From Vibrio ziniensis (GTDB lineage Bacteria; Pseudomonadota; Gammaproteobacteria; Enterobacterales; Vibrionaceae): a DNA stretch of 64,000 nt. Made by a program: the position numbers and the translations under genes. The number at the start of each line of letters is the position of its first letter. Position 1 is the first letter of the stretch. The stretch covers positions 310,001 to 374,000 of the forward strand of contig NZ_CP049332.1 in the NCBI RefSeq assembly GCF_011064285.1. Reading direction: 5' to 3'. This document shows positions 16,380-25,524 of this stretch, one piece after another. The notes below the pieces were generated by a model that saw nothing but the letters and a program-made list of their open reading frames with translations, did no database searches and had not been told where the DNA came from.

Positions 16380-17368
16380 CGCTTCTGCCTTACTAAATAG
16401 AGAAAACAAGGCGCACCGATAATAGCGAGTACTGCTCCAGCAGGTGTTTCGGTTGGAAAGATAACCGCACGACTGAGAACATCTGCGCCGATAGTTAACA
16501 CCGCCCCAAGCAACATAGTCACAGGCAATAGTATTCGATGATCGTAGCCAACCAACAAGCGAGCGATATGAGGCACAATAAGACCGACGAAAGCAATCGC
16601 ACCAACACTGCTGACACTAACGCCCACCAACACCAAAACGGATAAAGCAATCGCCGCACGTAGCACATTAAGATTCACGCCAAGGCTCTTTACTCGCTCA
16701 TCACCCATAACTAACAAATTCACTTTGGGCGCAAGTAATAAGCTGAGTATTAAGGCGCTAGCCAATACCGGTGAGCTCCATGCCCATGTATCCCAGCTTG
16801 CGTGGGCGAAAGACCCAGCCAACCACACCATTACGCTGGCAGCCTGATCCTCTACCAAAATCACACTCGCTTTGGTTAATGCGCCACATAATGCAGATAT
16901 CGCAATGCCCGCTAAAACCAATTGACCTCGTTCAGCACCCATTTTCCAAGCACCGCCGAGAACCATAACCAGCACCCAAGCAGCAAGGCCACCGACCATC
17001 GCGGCAATTGGGCTAGAAATAATGTCCGTTGAGAAAACCGTGGTCGCTAATGCGATCCCTAAAGCTGCACCCGCGTTAACGCCAAACAAACTTGGAGACG
17101 CCAACGGATTACGGGTTAAACCTTGCATCAATGTGCCAGCACAGGAAAGGCTTGCACCTACAATGGCAGCCTCAAGCACTCGTGGCAGGCGAATTTCTTG
17201 AACGATGACATGAGCAATAACGTCAGGTTGAGGCGACCAAACGCCAGCAATCGCATCCATTGCAGAGACGGGGACGGCTGAGTAGCTAAATAAACCAAGC
17301 CAAACCATCAAAACAAGTCCAACAATGAGCGTGGTAACCACACTCATTATTCTCATTTTGACATGCAT
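16376..17368 (-). CDS. Iron-siderophore ABC transporter permease (FecC-like)
   Basis: 330 residues with the same family pattern: RLPRVLEAAIVGASLSCAG then TLMQGLTRNPLASPSLFG, GDERVKSLGVNLNVLR and GAIAFVGLIVPHIARLLVG. It pairs with the FecD-like subunit. Its ATG shares one base with the stop of the binding-protein gene and its TGA overlaps the next permease start, so all four genes are translationally coupled. Confidence 0.92.
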   Translation of the reverse strand: MHVKMRIMSVVTTLIVGLVLMVWLGLFSYSAVPVSAMDAIAGVWSPQPDVIAHVIVQEIRLPRVLEAAIVGASLSCAGTLMQGLTRNPLASPSLFGVNAGAALGIALATTVFSTDIISSPIAAMVGGLAAWVLVMVLGGAWKMGAERGQLVLAGIAISALCGALTKASVILVEDQAASVMVWLAGSFAHASWDTWAWSSPVLASALILSLLLAPKVNLLVMGDERVKSLGVNLNVLRAAIALSVLVLVGVSVSSVGAIAFVGLIVPHIARLLVGYDHRILLPVTMLLGAVLTIGADVLSRAVIFPTETPAGAVLAIIGAPCFLYLVRQKR

Positions 17369-18273
17369 TAAGACTTAACCAACTTCAACAAGTCTGCTGC
17401 CATATACTCCGCAGCAAGAATGCCTCGGCATCGCGCCCACATGTTGCCATCAACATGAAAAACTTGTTTGGCTTTTACAGCATTAAGCACATTCCACAAT
17501 GGCTGTTTCTGCCACTGTTTTACGATGCTGTTTTGAGTGTAATCACCAACAATCAGATAATTCGGGTTAATTGCCAAAAGCTGTTCAAGGCTGATTTGGC
17601 GAGAAGCGTTTTCATTTTTTAACCCTTCTGGAGAACTTAACCCTAGCGCTTGAATCACCCCACCCGCGTAAGACTCCGACGAGTGTGCAAAGAAATCATT
17701 TTCGCGTGCAACACCAAATTGCACCGTTTCATGCTCAAGCCCGTGTAACTGTTTTGCATAGTCCTGCATCAATTGCGTGTGCTGTTGTAAACGTTGCTGC
17801 ATTTCAACATCTTTACCAATCACTTTACCGATAATCGCCGCGGATTTTAGGTTGTCTTGATAGGTCTCTCGACGAGAAGGAAGTAAAAGTGTTGGCGCAA
17901 TTTTGCTTAAATCGTTATACACCGCTGAGTGTCGGTCTACGTCGGCAATAATCAAATCAGGCTTTAACGACGCAATAACCTCCAGACTTGGTTGAGAGCG
18001 AGTACCGACAGATTTCCATTCTCCCAGTTTTTCGCTCACCGCTGGAAGCAACCGGCTAGCATCGTTATCATCCGCAATACCTACAGGGCTCACCTCGACA
18101 GCGGCCAGAGCGTCAACAAAAGAGAACTCTAACGCTACGATTCTTTTTGGCGTTGAGTTAATAGTAAATTCACCGTGACTGTCAGTGACAGTTACAGCTG
18201 AAGCAAAGAAACTTGCGCACCAAGTCGCGATCATCGCGCTGCGTATAAACCAAGAAAACCATTTCATCATCAA
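17368..18273 (-). CDS. Iron-siderophore periplasmic binding protein (FecB-like)
   Basis: 301 residues with a signal peptide ending near ASAVTVTD and the class-III binding-protein layout: TPKRIVALEFSFVDALAAVEVSPVGIAD at the N-lobe, LKPDLIIADVDRHSAVYNDLSKIAPTLLLP, and a C-lobe ending AAEYMAADLLKLVKS. It delivers a ferric siderophore or ferric citrate from the receptor to the permease. An AAAGGT ribosome-binding site precedes a run of three ATG codons. The ligand cannot be read from the sequence. Confidence 0.9.
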   Translation of the reverse strand: MMMKWFSWFIRSAMIATWCASFFASAVTVTDSHGEFTINSTPKRIVALEFSFVDALAAVEVSPVGIADDNDASRLLPAVSEKLGEWKSVGTRSQPSLEVIASLKPDLIIADVDRHSAVYNDLSKIAPTLLLPSRRETYQDNLKSAAIIGKVIGKDVEMQQRLQQHTQLMQDYAKQLHGLEHETVQFGVARENDFFAHSSESYAGGVIQALGLSSPEGLKNENASRQISLEQLLAINPNYLIVGDYTQNSIVKQWQKQPLWNVLNAVKAKQVFHVDGNMWARCRGILAAEYMAADLLKLVKS

Positions 18274-18281
18274 TACCTTTT

Positions 18282-18314
18282 GGAAAAATAAAGAGCCTCG
18301 AACAAATGAGGCTC
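18282..18314 (-). terminator. Attenuating terminator between receptor and binding-protein genes
   Basis: On the minus strand GAGCCTC (18314-18308) pairs with GAGGCTC (18299-18293), followed by TTTATTTTT. It lies right after the receptor stop and 20 bp before the binding-protein ATG. Partial read-through would make the receptor the most abundant product. Confidence 0.7.
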
Positions 18315-18322
18315 ATAAAAAA

Positions 18323-20422
18323 TTAGAACTCGTAATTAGCCGTCAAATAAATACGGCGCTGTTCACCTGGGAAATGCCCTGTACGGTCGATAAATCCACT
18401 CACTGCGTACTCTTTATCAAACAGGTTTTTTACATTCAGTTGGAACTGCCACTGCTGCCAGCGTGTTTGCCATGATGCATCAAATACTGAGTAGGCTTTT
18501 ACAATCTGACCGCTCTGGTTGTACTGCTCACTGACATGATCCGCGCCGAAACCAACGGATGAATTCAACATAGTAATGTCATAGCGCGTCCATAACCCCA
18601 ACTGGTGATGAGGAGCATTCGCAAAGCGAGTTCCAACGCTACCCGAAATACCGTCATAGGCTTGCTTCACACGAGTGTCGTTGTAGGCGTAGCTAAGGTT
18701 TGCCGTCCAGTTTTCGGTTATATCCGCCAACATATCAACTTCAACACCCTGACTGCGAACTTTGCCGTAAGAGACCAAACGAGTGTCATCATCGGGATCA
18801 GTTTGAAGAATGTTCTCTTTAACCATGTGATAGAGAGCTAAATTGACATTAAGTGCATTGTCAAACCAATAACTGCGTACACCCGTTTCGTACATCAGGC
18901 TCTCTTCAGGATCAAACGGGCCACCATTTGAATCAGCTTGATCAGAAGCATCCTGTGGTACAAATCCGGTTGCGACTACTGCATAAGGGTGTAGATTCGG
19001 ATTAATTTGATAGGTAGACCCTAAACGATAGGAAAGCCCTGAACCTTGATACTCACTGATAGAGTTTTCTACTAGGTCGTTAACTTTGTCTTTGAATCCG
19101 TCAACACGAACACCAGAAAGTACATTCCAACGGTCAGTAAGCTGCCATTGATCCTGCACGTAGGCTCCGTAACGTTCGGAACTCGATTCCGTCTGCTTTG
19201 ACAGCGTGAGGGTATAACCCGAAGTATCCGCACCGTATTCTGGATCTGTCAGGCTGATTCCCGTTACGCTCTTATCAACGTAATAAACATAATCTTCATT
19301 AAGTCGATAGTAATCGCCACCAAACAGCACAGTGTGGCTACCCAGCTCTGCAACTAAGTTAGCAGACAGTGAACCCGCTTGGTTCTCGCGCACTTGGTCA
19401 CGGTACTGGCGCTTACTCCAGTCATAGACACCATCGCCGTCAGTATCCACCAAGCCCATAGGTTCATGGTATTTCTGCGTTTCTTTGTTCTCATAATAAC
19501 GAGCCGTAACATCACCACTTAGCCAAGCATTAAAGTCATGCTCAACTTTAATCTGGTAAACCTGTGCTTCGAGGTCTTGATAGTCAGAAGTCTCATTAGC
19601 GTTCCAGTTAATATCTGCAAGGAAGTTGCCTTCATTATCGGTTGGAATACCGCGTAAACGAGCACCACCGTAATGTTGAATGATGTCTGTAAATTGAGTT
19701 GTCACTGTTGTGGTATCACCTAAGTCCCACGCATAACCGAGGTCGATAATTCGATTACGAACATCGGTGTTGTTGCGTGAAGGATTCTCGTGATCTTGAT
19801 AAATCGCGACACGGTAGCGTTGAGTTTCATCCTCATTGGCAGGACCAGAAAGCTCTACACTACCACTGGCGAAATTTTGATTTCCTGCTGTAACAGAAAC
19901 ACGACGATGAGCCTCGTAAGTGGGCTTCTTGGTCACATAGTTAATCACGCCACCAGGCTCGCCACTTCCCATCACCGCTGACGAAGGTCCTTTCAATACT
20001 TCCACTTGCTCAATATTGAACAGCTGTGGAATGGAGAAACCATTAAACGGGTCCCCTCTCACACCATCATAAAGAATTTGATCCTGACGAAAGCCACGAA
20101 AAGTCACACCGGAATAAGAGTATTGGCTTACACCGCTGATTGAACGGTATAAATCCGTAATTTGACGAGCGCCTTGATCTTCGATCAATTGCTGTGGAAG
20201 GACCTGAATCGACTGAGGTGTATCGTCAATCGCCGTCGGTGTTTTGGTTGCAAGACTGGTTTCTTGTGAACGATACAAAGAAAGCGCGCGACCATAAACT
20301 GTCACCGTTTCAGCCTCATCAGTAATGGTACTTTGAGTGCTGTCATCTGCGGAAAAAGCGGGGGAAGAAACCGCCGCCAACATCGCTAAAAAGAGAGAAG
20401 AGTAGTTGAATTGAGCCTTCAT
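18323..20422 (-). CDS. TonB-dependent ferric-siderophore receptor
   Basis: 699 residues. The signal peptide ends in SPAFSADD, a TonB box is seen as ETVTVYG near residue 38, the plug domain has DDTPQSIQVLPQQLI, FRGFRQDQILYDG and IEQVEVLKGPSSAVMG then SGEPGGVINYVTKKP, and the barrel ends in TANYEF with the required C-terminal Phe. It belongs to the siderophore-receptor group that includes receptors for hydroxamate and citrate-type siderophores. The order receptor, binding protein, two permeases, ATPase matches pvuABCDE of the vibrioferrin system, but no siderophore biosynthesis genes are present, so it may serve foreign siderophores. Confidence 0.92.
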   Translation of the reverse strand: MKAQFNYSSLFLAMLAAVSSPAFSADDSTQSTITDEAETVTVYGRALSLYRSQETSLATKTPTAIDDTPQSIQVLPQQLIEDQGARQITDLYRSISGVSQYSYSGVTFRGFRQDQILYDGVRGDPFNGFSIPQLFNIEQVEVLKGPSSAVMGSGEPGGVINYVTKKPTYEAHRRVSVTAGNQNFASGSVELSGPANEDETQRYRVAIYQDHENPSRNNTDVRNRIIDLGYAWDLGDTTTVTTQFTDIIQHYGGARLRGIPTDNEGNFLADINWNANETSDYQDLEAQVYQIKVEHDFNAWLSGDVTARYYENKETQKYHEPMGLVDTDGDGVYDWSKRQYRDQVRENQAGSLSANLVAELGSHTVLFGGDYYRLNEDYVYYVDKSVTGISLTDPEYGADTSGYTLTLSKQTESSSERYGAYVQDQWQLTDRWNVLSGVRVDGFKDKVNDLVENSISEYQGSGLSYRLGSTYQINPNLHPYAVVATGFVPQDASDQADSNGGPFDPEESLMYETGVRSYWFDNALNVNLALYHMVKENILQTDPDDDTRLVSYGKVRSQGVEVDMLADITENWTANLSYAYNDTRVKQAYDGISGSVGTRFANAPHHQLGLWTRYDITMLNSSVGFGADHVSEQYNQSGQIVKAYSVFDASWQTRWQQWQFQLNVKNLFDKEYAVSGFIDRTGHFPGEQRRIYLTANYEF

Positions 20423-20469
20423 GGGGTTGTGTTTATAGCTGATTTATATTTAGAAGGCCTGCGAATCTA

Positions 20470-20501
20470 ACTGAGTTTTATTCTCATTACAAATGATAAA
20501 T
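20470..20501 (-). promoter_or_regulatory. Fur-like box upstream of the receptor gene
   Basis: The 19-mer at 20470-20488 ends in ATTCTCATT, matching the right half (ATTNTCATT) of the Vibrio Fur box, and its left part ACTGAGTTT is a weaker match. AATGATAAAT at 20492-20501 gives a second left-half match. Overlapping Fur sites about 50-80 bp before the ATG fit iron repression of the five-gene operon. Confidence 0.6.
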
Positions 20502-20651
20502 TAAGTACTAATACTTATTTATTATGAATAACTGCAATATACGCATCGTATTTGACGATACGATAAATCAAGGCTTTGACATGAGTAACGGCATCATTAT
20601 ATTAACTTCATTGCATTATGATCGGCTAATTCAGGAACTCAGAGATAGCGT

Positions 20652-21293
20652 ATGAAAGTGATTATTCTTCACGGGCTGTACATGCACGGTATTGCGATGT
20701 TGCCACTTAGCCAACGTCTTGAAAAACTGGGTTATAAGAGCCAAGTCGTAAGCTATAACACAGTGGCGATTGATGAAAACAAAGTGTTTTCAGCCATTGA
20801 TAAAGCGCTCGATCACAAGCAAATCAATATTCTTGTAGGACACAGTTTGGGTGGAGTGGTGATCAAACGATATCTCGCTTCACGCAAACCAGATGCAAAC
20901 TTAATTTCCCATGTCATCGCCTTGGGGTCTCCGATAAATGGCGCTTCTATCGTTGGCAAAATTCAGCAGATGGGTCTGGGTATGTTATTGGGAAATTCAG
21001 CGAAGTTTGGGCTGCAAAAGCACGAAGATAAATGGGATTTCCCGCAAAAACTGGGAAGCTTAGCTGGCACTATTCCCATTGGCGTACGTTCATTATTAAT
21101 GGGGAGAGACGCGGCTCATTCTGATGGAACAGTAACGGTCGAAGAAACTAAAATTTCGGGAATGACGGCGCACCATTTGGTGAGAAATACTCACACCAGT
21201 TTGATATACAGCTCGGGTGTTGCAGAACAAATCGATTACTTCATACGTCATGATAAGTTCGCGCAAGAAAAAGCCCGAATAAAAGCGGAATGA
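20652..21293 (+). CDS. Alpha/beta-hydrolase (small lipase/esterase-like)
   Basis: 213 residues: MKVIILHGLYMHGIAMLPLSQRLEKLG at the start gives the oxyanion-loop strand, and the nucleophile elbow is VGHSLGGVVIKRYL near residue 63. The charge-relay His is probably in MTAHHLVRNTHTSL. The type is close to PGAP1-like or lipase-class-2-like hydrolases that act on esters. There is no signal peptide, so it is cytoplasmic. It is a single gene divergent from the iron receptor. The substrate is unknown. Confidence 0.82.
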   Translation: MKVIILHGLYMHGIAMLPLSQRLEKLGYKSQVVSYNTVAIDENKVFSAIDKALDHKQINILVGHSLGGVVIKRYLASRKPDANLISHVIALGSPINGASIVGKIQQMGLGMLLGNSAKFGLQKHEDKWDFPQKLGSLAGTIPIGVRSLLMGRDAAHSDGTVTVEETKISGMTAHHLVRNTHTSLIYSSGVAEQIDYFIRHDKFAQEKARIKAE

Positions 21294-21346
21294 ATAGGCA
21301 AGTTTGCTTTTATTCGGGAAAAAGTGCAGGTATGGAACGAAATCTG

Positions 21347-22972
21347 TTAAACAGTAAAAGCTCCTATGTACTGTTTTAAGTGTTCTGTTTGAGCTTGTAC
21401 CGCGTGGTAAGTCTCTGTGGTGTCATTGGCGATATTCTCAATATCTAAAGAAGACTGACTGATCGCTTGGACGCTGTTATTTACGTTCACCGATAGCAAC
21501 TGCTGATCTTGAGCAAGCTTTGCTATTTGGCTATCCATATTGGCAATTTCTTCAGCAGCAGTAACGATGGCATGGTAAGACTCACCCGCTTCCGTGACTT
21601 GCTGTAAGCTCACGCCAATTTGTTGTTGGCATTGGCTCATTAATTCTTGTGCGTTGGTGGCTTGTGACTGCAAGTTGTCAATAATGCCGCCAATCTCATC
21701 AATTGAGTTTTGTGTTTGCTGCGCAAGTTCTCGCACTTGATCAGCGACTACAGCAAAACCGCGACCACTTTCACCAGCTCGAGCAGCTTCAATCGCAGCG
21801 TTAAGCGCAAGTAAGTTGGTTTGCTTAGTAATATTGCTAATCACATCGGAAATGACGCCAATATCAAAACTCCCACGGTACAAACCTTCGATGACTTCGC
21901 CAGTTTGACCAATCAGCTTCGACATATTCTCTGTGCGCGAGATAGAATTCACGATGCTCTGCTCACCAATTTGCGCTTGTTGCTTCGCCATTCCACTCTT
22001 TTCTGATGCCTGTTGAGTGACTTGGTCGATGTATTGCGTATTCTCTGTAAGCTCTTGAGATGCGCCAACAATCTGACCAATCTCTATTTTTTGTGCATCA
22101 ACACTCTGTTGGGTGTGAGCCACTTTTGCTGCCAACTCTTCAGAAACTAAATCCAGTGAGTGAACACTCTCTTTCACGGCAATGATCAAATTAAGCAGGT
22201 TCTGTTGCATGCTATTAAATGCGGTAGCAGCCTGACCAAATTCGTCGTTGTAAAAATCTTTGTTTGCCAACGATGCTTGCAATTGGCCTTGCCCAACAAT
22301 CGACATGTGTGCTTTTAGTCGGTTGAGTGGGTTCAAAACGCGCTTCGCTGTGTAATAGCTAAATGCCACCAGCAAAATAACCACCACGCTCGCAGCAATC
22401 ACTGACCACTGAATAGCCTGCTCGATGTCAGCTTGTTTACTCTCTTTTATCGCGTTTGCTTCTTGCTCTAAATCGTTTTGTAGCTGAGTCAGGCGATCAA
22501 CAATGGCATTAAAAGGCGCAAGCATTGGACCTAGCATTTCTTTGCGTGCTTCATCCATTTTGCCTTCATCAATTAGGCTGATGTAATGCTGTTGCATCGC
22601 TCTGTAGCCATCAATGCGACGCTCAAAATCGTACACCGCAGCTTGAATATCACTGGTATCCGCTAGAGCTTTCATGCGTTTCAACGAATCATTTACTTTC
22701 TTGTCATTCACTCCGATGGTTTGAACAATCTGCTTGTGTTGCTGTTCATCCGAAGTCAAACCGTAGTCCAACGCAAAACGACGGTAAGTTACCGTGTAGT
22801 AACGAAGATCGGAAACCGTCGTCATCAAACTGACATTTCGGTCTACAACGTTACCAAACTGCGACTGCACGCGAGTCAAAGTAAACAAGAGATATATGGA
22901 CAACGCGACAATAGCGGCAACGGCTATAAACGCATTTCCTCGAACTAAATTTGTAATTGAAAAAGAACGCAT
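21347..22972 (-). CDS. Methyl-accepting chemotaxis protein
   Basis: 541 residues. An N-terminal membrane helix at about 10-32, a four-helix-bundle periplasmic sensor of about 150 residues, a second helix near 190-208, a HAMP domain ([13 protein letters not shown]) and a cytoplasmic signalling coil. The conserved tip is [20 protein letters not shown] followed by [12 protein letters not shown]. It senses a small molecule and drives CheA/CheW signalling. No pentapeptide tether is seen at the C-terminus (ending YIGAFTV). It is a lone gene, so the ligand is not suggested by context. Confidence 0.93.
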   Translation of the reverse strand: MRSFSITNLVRGNAFIAVAAIVALSIYLLFTLTRVQSQFGNVVDRNVSLMTTVSDLRYYTVTYRRFALDYGLTSDEQQHKQIVQTIGVNDKKVNDSLKRMKALADTSDIQAAVYDFERRIDGYRAMQQHYISLIDEGKMDEARKEMLGPMLAPFNAIVDRLTQLQNDLEQEANAIKESKQADIEQAIQWSVIAASVVVILLVAFSYYTAKRVLNPLNRLKAHMSIVGQGQLQASLANKDFYNDEFGQAATAFNSMQQNLLNLIIAVKESVHSLDLVSEELAAKVAHTQQSVDAQKIEIGQIVGASQELTENTQYIDQVTQQASEKSGMAKQQAQIGEQSIVNSISRTENMSKLIGQTGEVIEGLYRGSFDIGVISDVISNITKQTNLLALNAAIEAARAGESGRGFAVVADQVRELAQQTQNSIDEIGGIIDNLQSQATNAQELMSQCQQQIGVSLQQVTEAGESYHAIVTAAEEIANMDSQIAKLAQDQQLLSVNVNNSVQAISQSSLDIENIANDTTETYHAVQAQTEHLKQYIGAFTV

Positions 22973-23071
22973 ATAAATGCCCTAACGACCTAACAACGGG
23001 CAAAATTTAACAGAAATGGAATAATAAATATGTCCGATTAACCCTATTAATTTAATAGGAATAATCTATAG

Positions 23072-23102
23072 AAAAAGCCCAAGAGGTCCCTCTCTTGAGC
23101 TT
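23072..23102 (-). terminator. Terminator after the dioxygenase gene
   Basis: On the minus strand CAAGAG and CTCTTG pair, with an outer GC pair, and five Ts follow (complement of 23072-23076). It ends the dioxygenase transcript 20 bp after the stop codon. Confidence 0.7.
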
Positions 23103-23120
23103 TGCATTGAAATGATTTGA

Positions 23121-23924
23121 TTAAGCGGCGATACCAAAACCGTAAGAATCAAGCGCTAAGATTTCTAGATCAATAGCGCGATGCAATACTTCACCTATTT
23201 CATCATCGTAGCTTGTACCTAAGATACAAGGCAGAGGAAGATAATGATCCGGCGTAGGATGGTTGAACCTTGCATGAGGTCCTTGGTTTAAGTAGTCCAA
23301 CAACGCACTGATATTACCTGATGCAAGCTGGTCACTCACCCATCCTGTAAACTGATTCACCTTCTCCACACGATGTGGGTCTTGAACTGGTGCAAAGATT
23401 TCACGCAAGTTATGGCTAATACCACCAGAGCCTACAAACAGCACGCCTTCTTCACGAAGTGGACGTAACCAACGGCCAATTTCATAGTGAGAAACCGCAT
23501 CCATATAGCTATTAATAGACACCTGAATGATCGGCACATTTTTTTGTGGATACATGTATAGCATTGGTATCCAAGCCCCGTGATCCAAACCTTGGTTCGA
23601 ATCAAGTTGAGCACTTATGCCAGCATCTTTTAGCAATTTAGCGGCTTTTTGAGCCAAATCAGGCGCACCTTTCGCTGAGTAGTCGATGTCATAAAGTGGT
23701 TTAGGGAATCCATAGAAGTCATGGATTGTTCCTAAGCTATGTCCACTGGTGATAGTGACTGGACCACGGCGATCGTAATGAGCAGAAAAAATTACAATGG
23801 CTTTAGGCTCTGCAAATTTTTCACTGAGCTGTTTAAAGAATTCTGTGGTTTGCGAATGTTCAAGCGCCATCATTGGAGAACCATGTGATAAGAACAATGC
23901 TGGCATACGTTGAGTTGATTTCAT
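23121..23924 (-). CDS. ygiD: Class III extradiol dioxygenase (4,5-DOPA dioxygenase family, YgiD-like)
   Basis: 267 residues with the LigB-fold motifs: ALFLSHGSPMMALE (His ligand), VIFSAHYDRRGP (His ligand), GLDHGAWIPMLYMYP, LFVGSGGISHNLREI, and HPTPDHYLPLPCILG. YgiD and plant DODA open the ring of L-DOPA; the bacterial in vivo substrate is uncertain. It is divergent from a LysR gene, a usual arrangement in which the regulator controls the enzyme. The intergenic space contains 17-bp direct repeats. Confidence 0.9.
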   Translation of the reverse strand: MKSTQRMPALFLSHGSPMMALEHSQTTEFFKQLSEKFAEPKAIVIFSAHYDRRGPVTITSGHSLGTIHDFYGFPKPLYDIDYSAKGAPDLAQKAAKLLKDAGISAQLDSNQGLDHGAWIPMLYMYPQKNVPIIQVSINSYMDAVSHYEIGRWLRPLREEGVLFVGSGGISHNLREIFAPVQDPHRVEKVNQFTGWVSDQLASGNISALLDYLNQGPHARFNHPTPDHYLPLPCILGTSYDDEIGEVLHRAIDLEILALDSYGFGIAA

Positions 23925-23968
23925 TTTACTTCTCCTGATTCGGCGGCTTTCGTTTTTTAGTCTTAGTG

Positions 23969-24036
23969 CTATGTCTGTCTTAAAGCTATATCTGTCTTAA
24001 AACTATGTCTGTCCTAACACTATGTTGGCTTAAATC
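23969..24036. repeat. Four imperfect 17-bp direct repeats in the dioxygenase/LysR intergenic region
   Basis: Consecutive units CTATGTCTGTCTTAAAG, CTATATCTGTCTTAAAA, CTATGTCTGTCCTAACA and CTATGTTGGCTTAAATC occupy 23969-23985, 23986-24002, 24003-24019 and 24020-24036. The first three differ from each other at only two to five positions; the fourth is more decayed. They sit between two divergent genes, upstream of both start codons. Confidence 0.9.
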
Positions 24037-24179
24037 TAAGCTCGCCTTGACTATGTCGCTTAATATACCTATCAACTCACGTATGATAAAATAGCGCCAT
24101 GTTGCTTAATTATAAACTTGGCATTGCTAATACAGGCAGAAGTCAATATAGACGAAAGTTAAAATAGGCAGAAATTAGT

Positions 24180-25079
24180 ATGGACAAAATAGTTGCGATG
24201 AGAGCTTTCACAACCGTTGTATCGGAAGGAAGCTTCGTTAAAGCCGCTGACAAGCTGGAGCTGTCACCACAATTGATCAGTAAATATGTCGCCCAACTTG
24301 AAGATGATTTAAAGATACGGCTGCTCAACCGAACGACGCGACGAGTAAATCTAACTGAGGCAGGACAAGCTTATTTCGACCGCTGTCATCAAGTATTAAT
24401 GGATATTGATGATATGGAAAATGCCATTTCGAACTTGCATACCCAAGTTTCTGGCACTTTGCGTATCAGCGCGCCAATGTCGTTTGGGGTTTATCATTTG
24501 TCCGACCCTATCGAAAAATTCCAAACTCAGTTTCCTGAAATTAAAGTCGAACTGTTTTTGACCGACCGCAAAGTCGATATTCTCGAAGAAGGGGTTGATA
24601 TTGCACTGCGTATCGGACATCTCAAAGACTCAGCGCTTGTGGCTAAAAAAATCACGCCAATCAATCTGTCGGTCTGTGCGGCGCCAAGCTATTGGGATAA
24701 ACACGGCAGACCAACCAGTTTTGATGAATTGTGCCAGCTTAACTACCTGCGCTTCTCTTACTCTGATCCAAGAAGCCTTTTTATTCGTTGGCCAAAGCAC
24801 TTATCTGTGCATGATTTTCGCAGTGATTTCGCCAGTAACAACGGCGATGTAATAGTCAAAACGGCAGTATTAGGTCGAGGTTATGCCATTCAGCCTACCT
24901 TCTTGACGGGATCTGCTATAGCGAATGGAGAGCTGGAAATTCTGGAAAATTTCCCTATCGAGCCGCTTGGACTTTATGCGCTCTATAGTCACCGCGAGTT
25001 TCTTGCATCCAAAGTCAGACACTTCATCGACTTTTTGTCTGGGTTCTACGGCGATGAACCATATTGGGATAACTATTAA
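24180..25079 (+). CDS. LysR-family regulator divergent from the dioxygenase gene
   Basis: 299 residues. The helix-turn-helix is AFTTVVSEGSFVKAADKL with LSPQLISKYVAQLEDDL, and the wing is IRLLNRTTRRVNLTEAG. The effector domain follows the CrgA/DmlR-type pattern (VSGTLRISAPMSFGVYHL). Divergence from the DODA-type dioxygenase gene suggests that it regulates it. It starts at the ATG at 24180; no strong ribosome-binding site is visible. Confidence 0.9.
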   Translation: MDKIVAMRAFTTVVSEGSFVKAADKLELSPQLISKYVAQLEDDLKIRLLNRTTRRVNLTEAGQAYFDRCHQVLMDIDDMENAISNLHTQVSGTLRISAPMSFGVYHLSDPIEKFQTQFPEIKVELFLTDRKVDILEEGVDIALRIGHLKDSALVAKKITPINLSVCAAPSYWDKHGRPTSFDELCQLNYLRFSYSDPRSLFIRWPKHLSVHDFRSDFASNNGDVIVKTAVLGRGYAIQPTFLTGSAIANGELEILENFPIEPLGLYALYSHREFLASKVRHFIDFLSGFYGDEPYWDNY

Positions 25080-25106
25080 GAAAGAAATGGTGTTACGAAT
25101 ACATGT

Positions 25107-25131
25107 GAGCCCAAATCACTCGGTTGGGCTC
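25107..25131. terminator. Hairpin shared by convergent LysR and DUF134 genes
   Basis: GAGCCCAA (25107-25114) and TTGGGCTC (25124-25131) are perfect arms with a nine-base loop. The stop codon of the DUF134 gene (25116-25118) lies in the loop. No T run follows on the plus strand, so termination efficiency is doubtful. Confidence 0.45.
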
Positions 25132-25397
25132 ATCATCAATGCTTTACCATTTAATAAACTGTCCGCCACTTTTTTACGCGCAGCCTTAACCAGATTGGCC
25201 AAAGTTTGTCTGGATACTCCCATCTCAACGGCTGCCTGCTGCTGCTGCATACCTTGATAGTCCACTAGTCGAATCGCCTCAAACTCATCAGCTTCAAGAA
25301 ATACTTTTTCTAAACTTCCCATGGGTACGCCATTAGGTTTAAAACAGCTTTGAGCTGGAGAACCACAAATTTGACGAGGGATTTTCGGACGCGCCAT
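25116..25397 (-). CDS. DUF134 (UPF0251) DNA-binding protein
   Basis: 93 residues. It begins MARPKIPRQICGSPAQSCFKPNGVPM, with the two cysteines typical of the family, followed by LEADEFEAIRLVDYQGMQQQQAAVEMGVSRQT, a sigma-70 region-4-like helix-turn-helix. These proteins are presumed small regulators and often occur beside NifX/NafY-like or metal-cluster proteins; none is next to it here. A tandem of TATCTAATCTGAA copies (25415-25427 and 25434-25446) lies just upstream and could be its operator. Confidence 0.85.
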   Translation of the reverse strand: MARPKIPRQICGSPAQSCFKPNGVPMGSLEKVFLEADEFEAIRLVDYQGMQQQQAAVEMGVSRQTLANLVKAARKKVADSLLNGKALMMSPTE

Positions 25398-25477
25398 AAC
25401 GGCTCCTTCTTTGTATCTAATCTGAATAATTCTTATCTAATCTGAAATTGCCGACGTTTGTTACCGAACAAGTTTGC

Positions 25478-25524
25478 TTAAACAACAAGCTAGGTTAAAC
25501 AACAAATTAGGTTAAACAAGTTAG
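25478..25524. repeat. 17-bp direct repeats between DUF134 and LysR genes
   Basis: TTAAACAACAAGCTAGG (25478-25494), TTAAACAACAAATTAGG (25495-25511) and a partial TTAAACAAGTTAG (25512-25524). The last copy runs into the final codons of the LysR gene, whose stop is at 25521. Confidence 0.88.
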
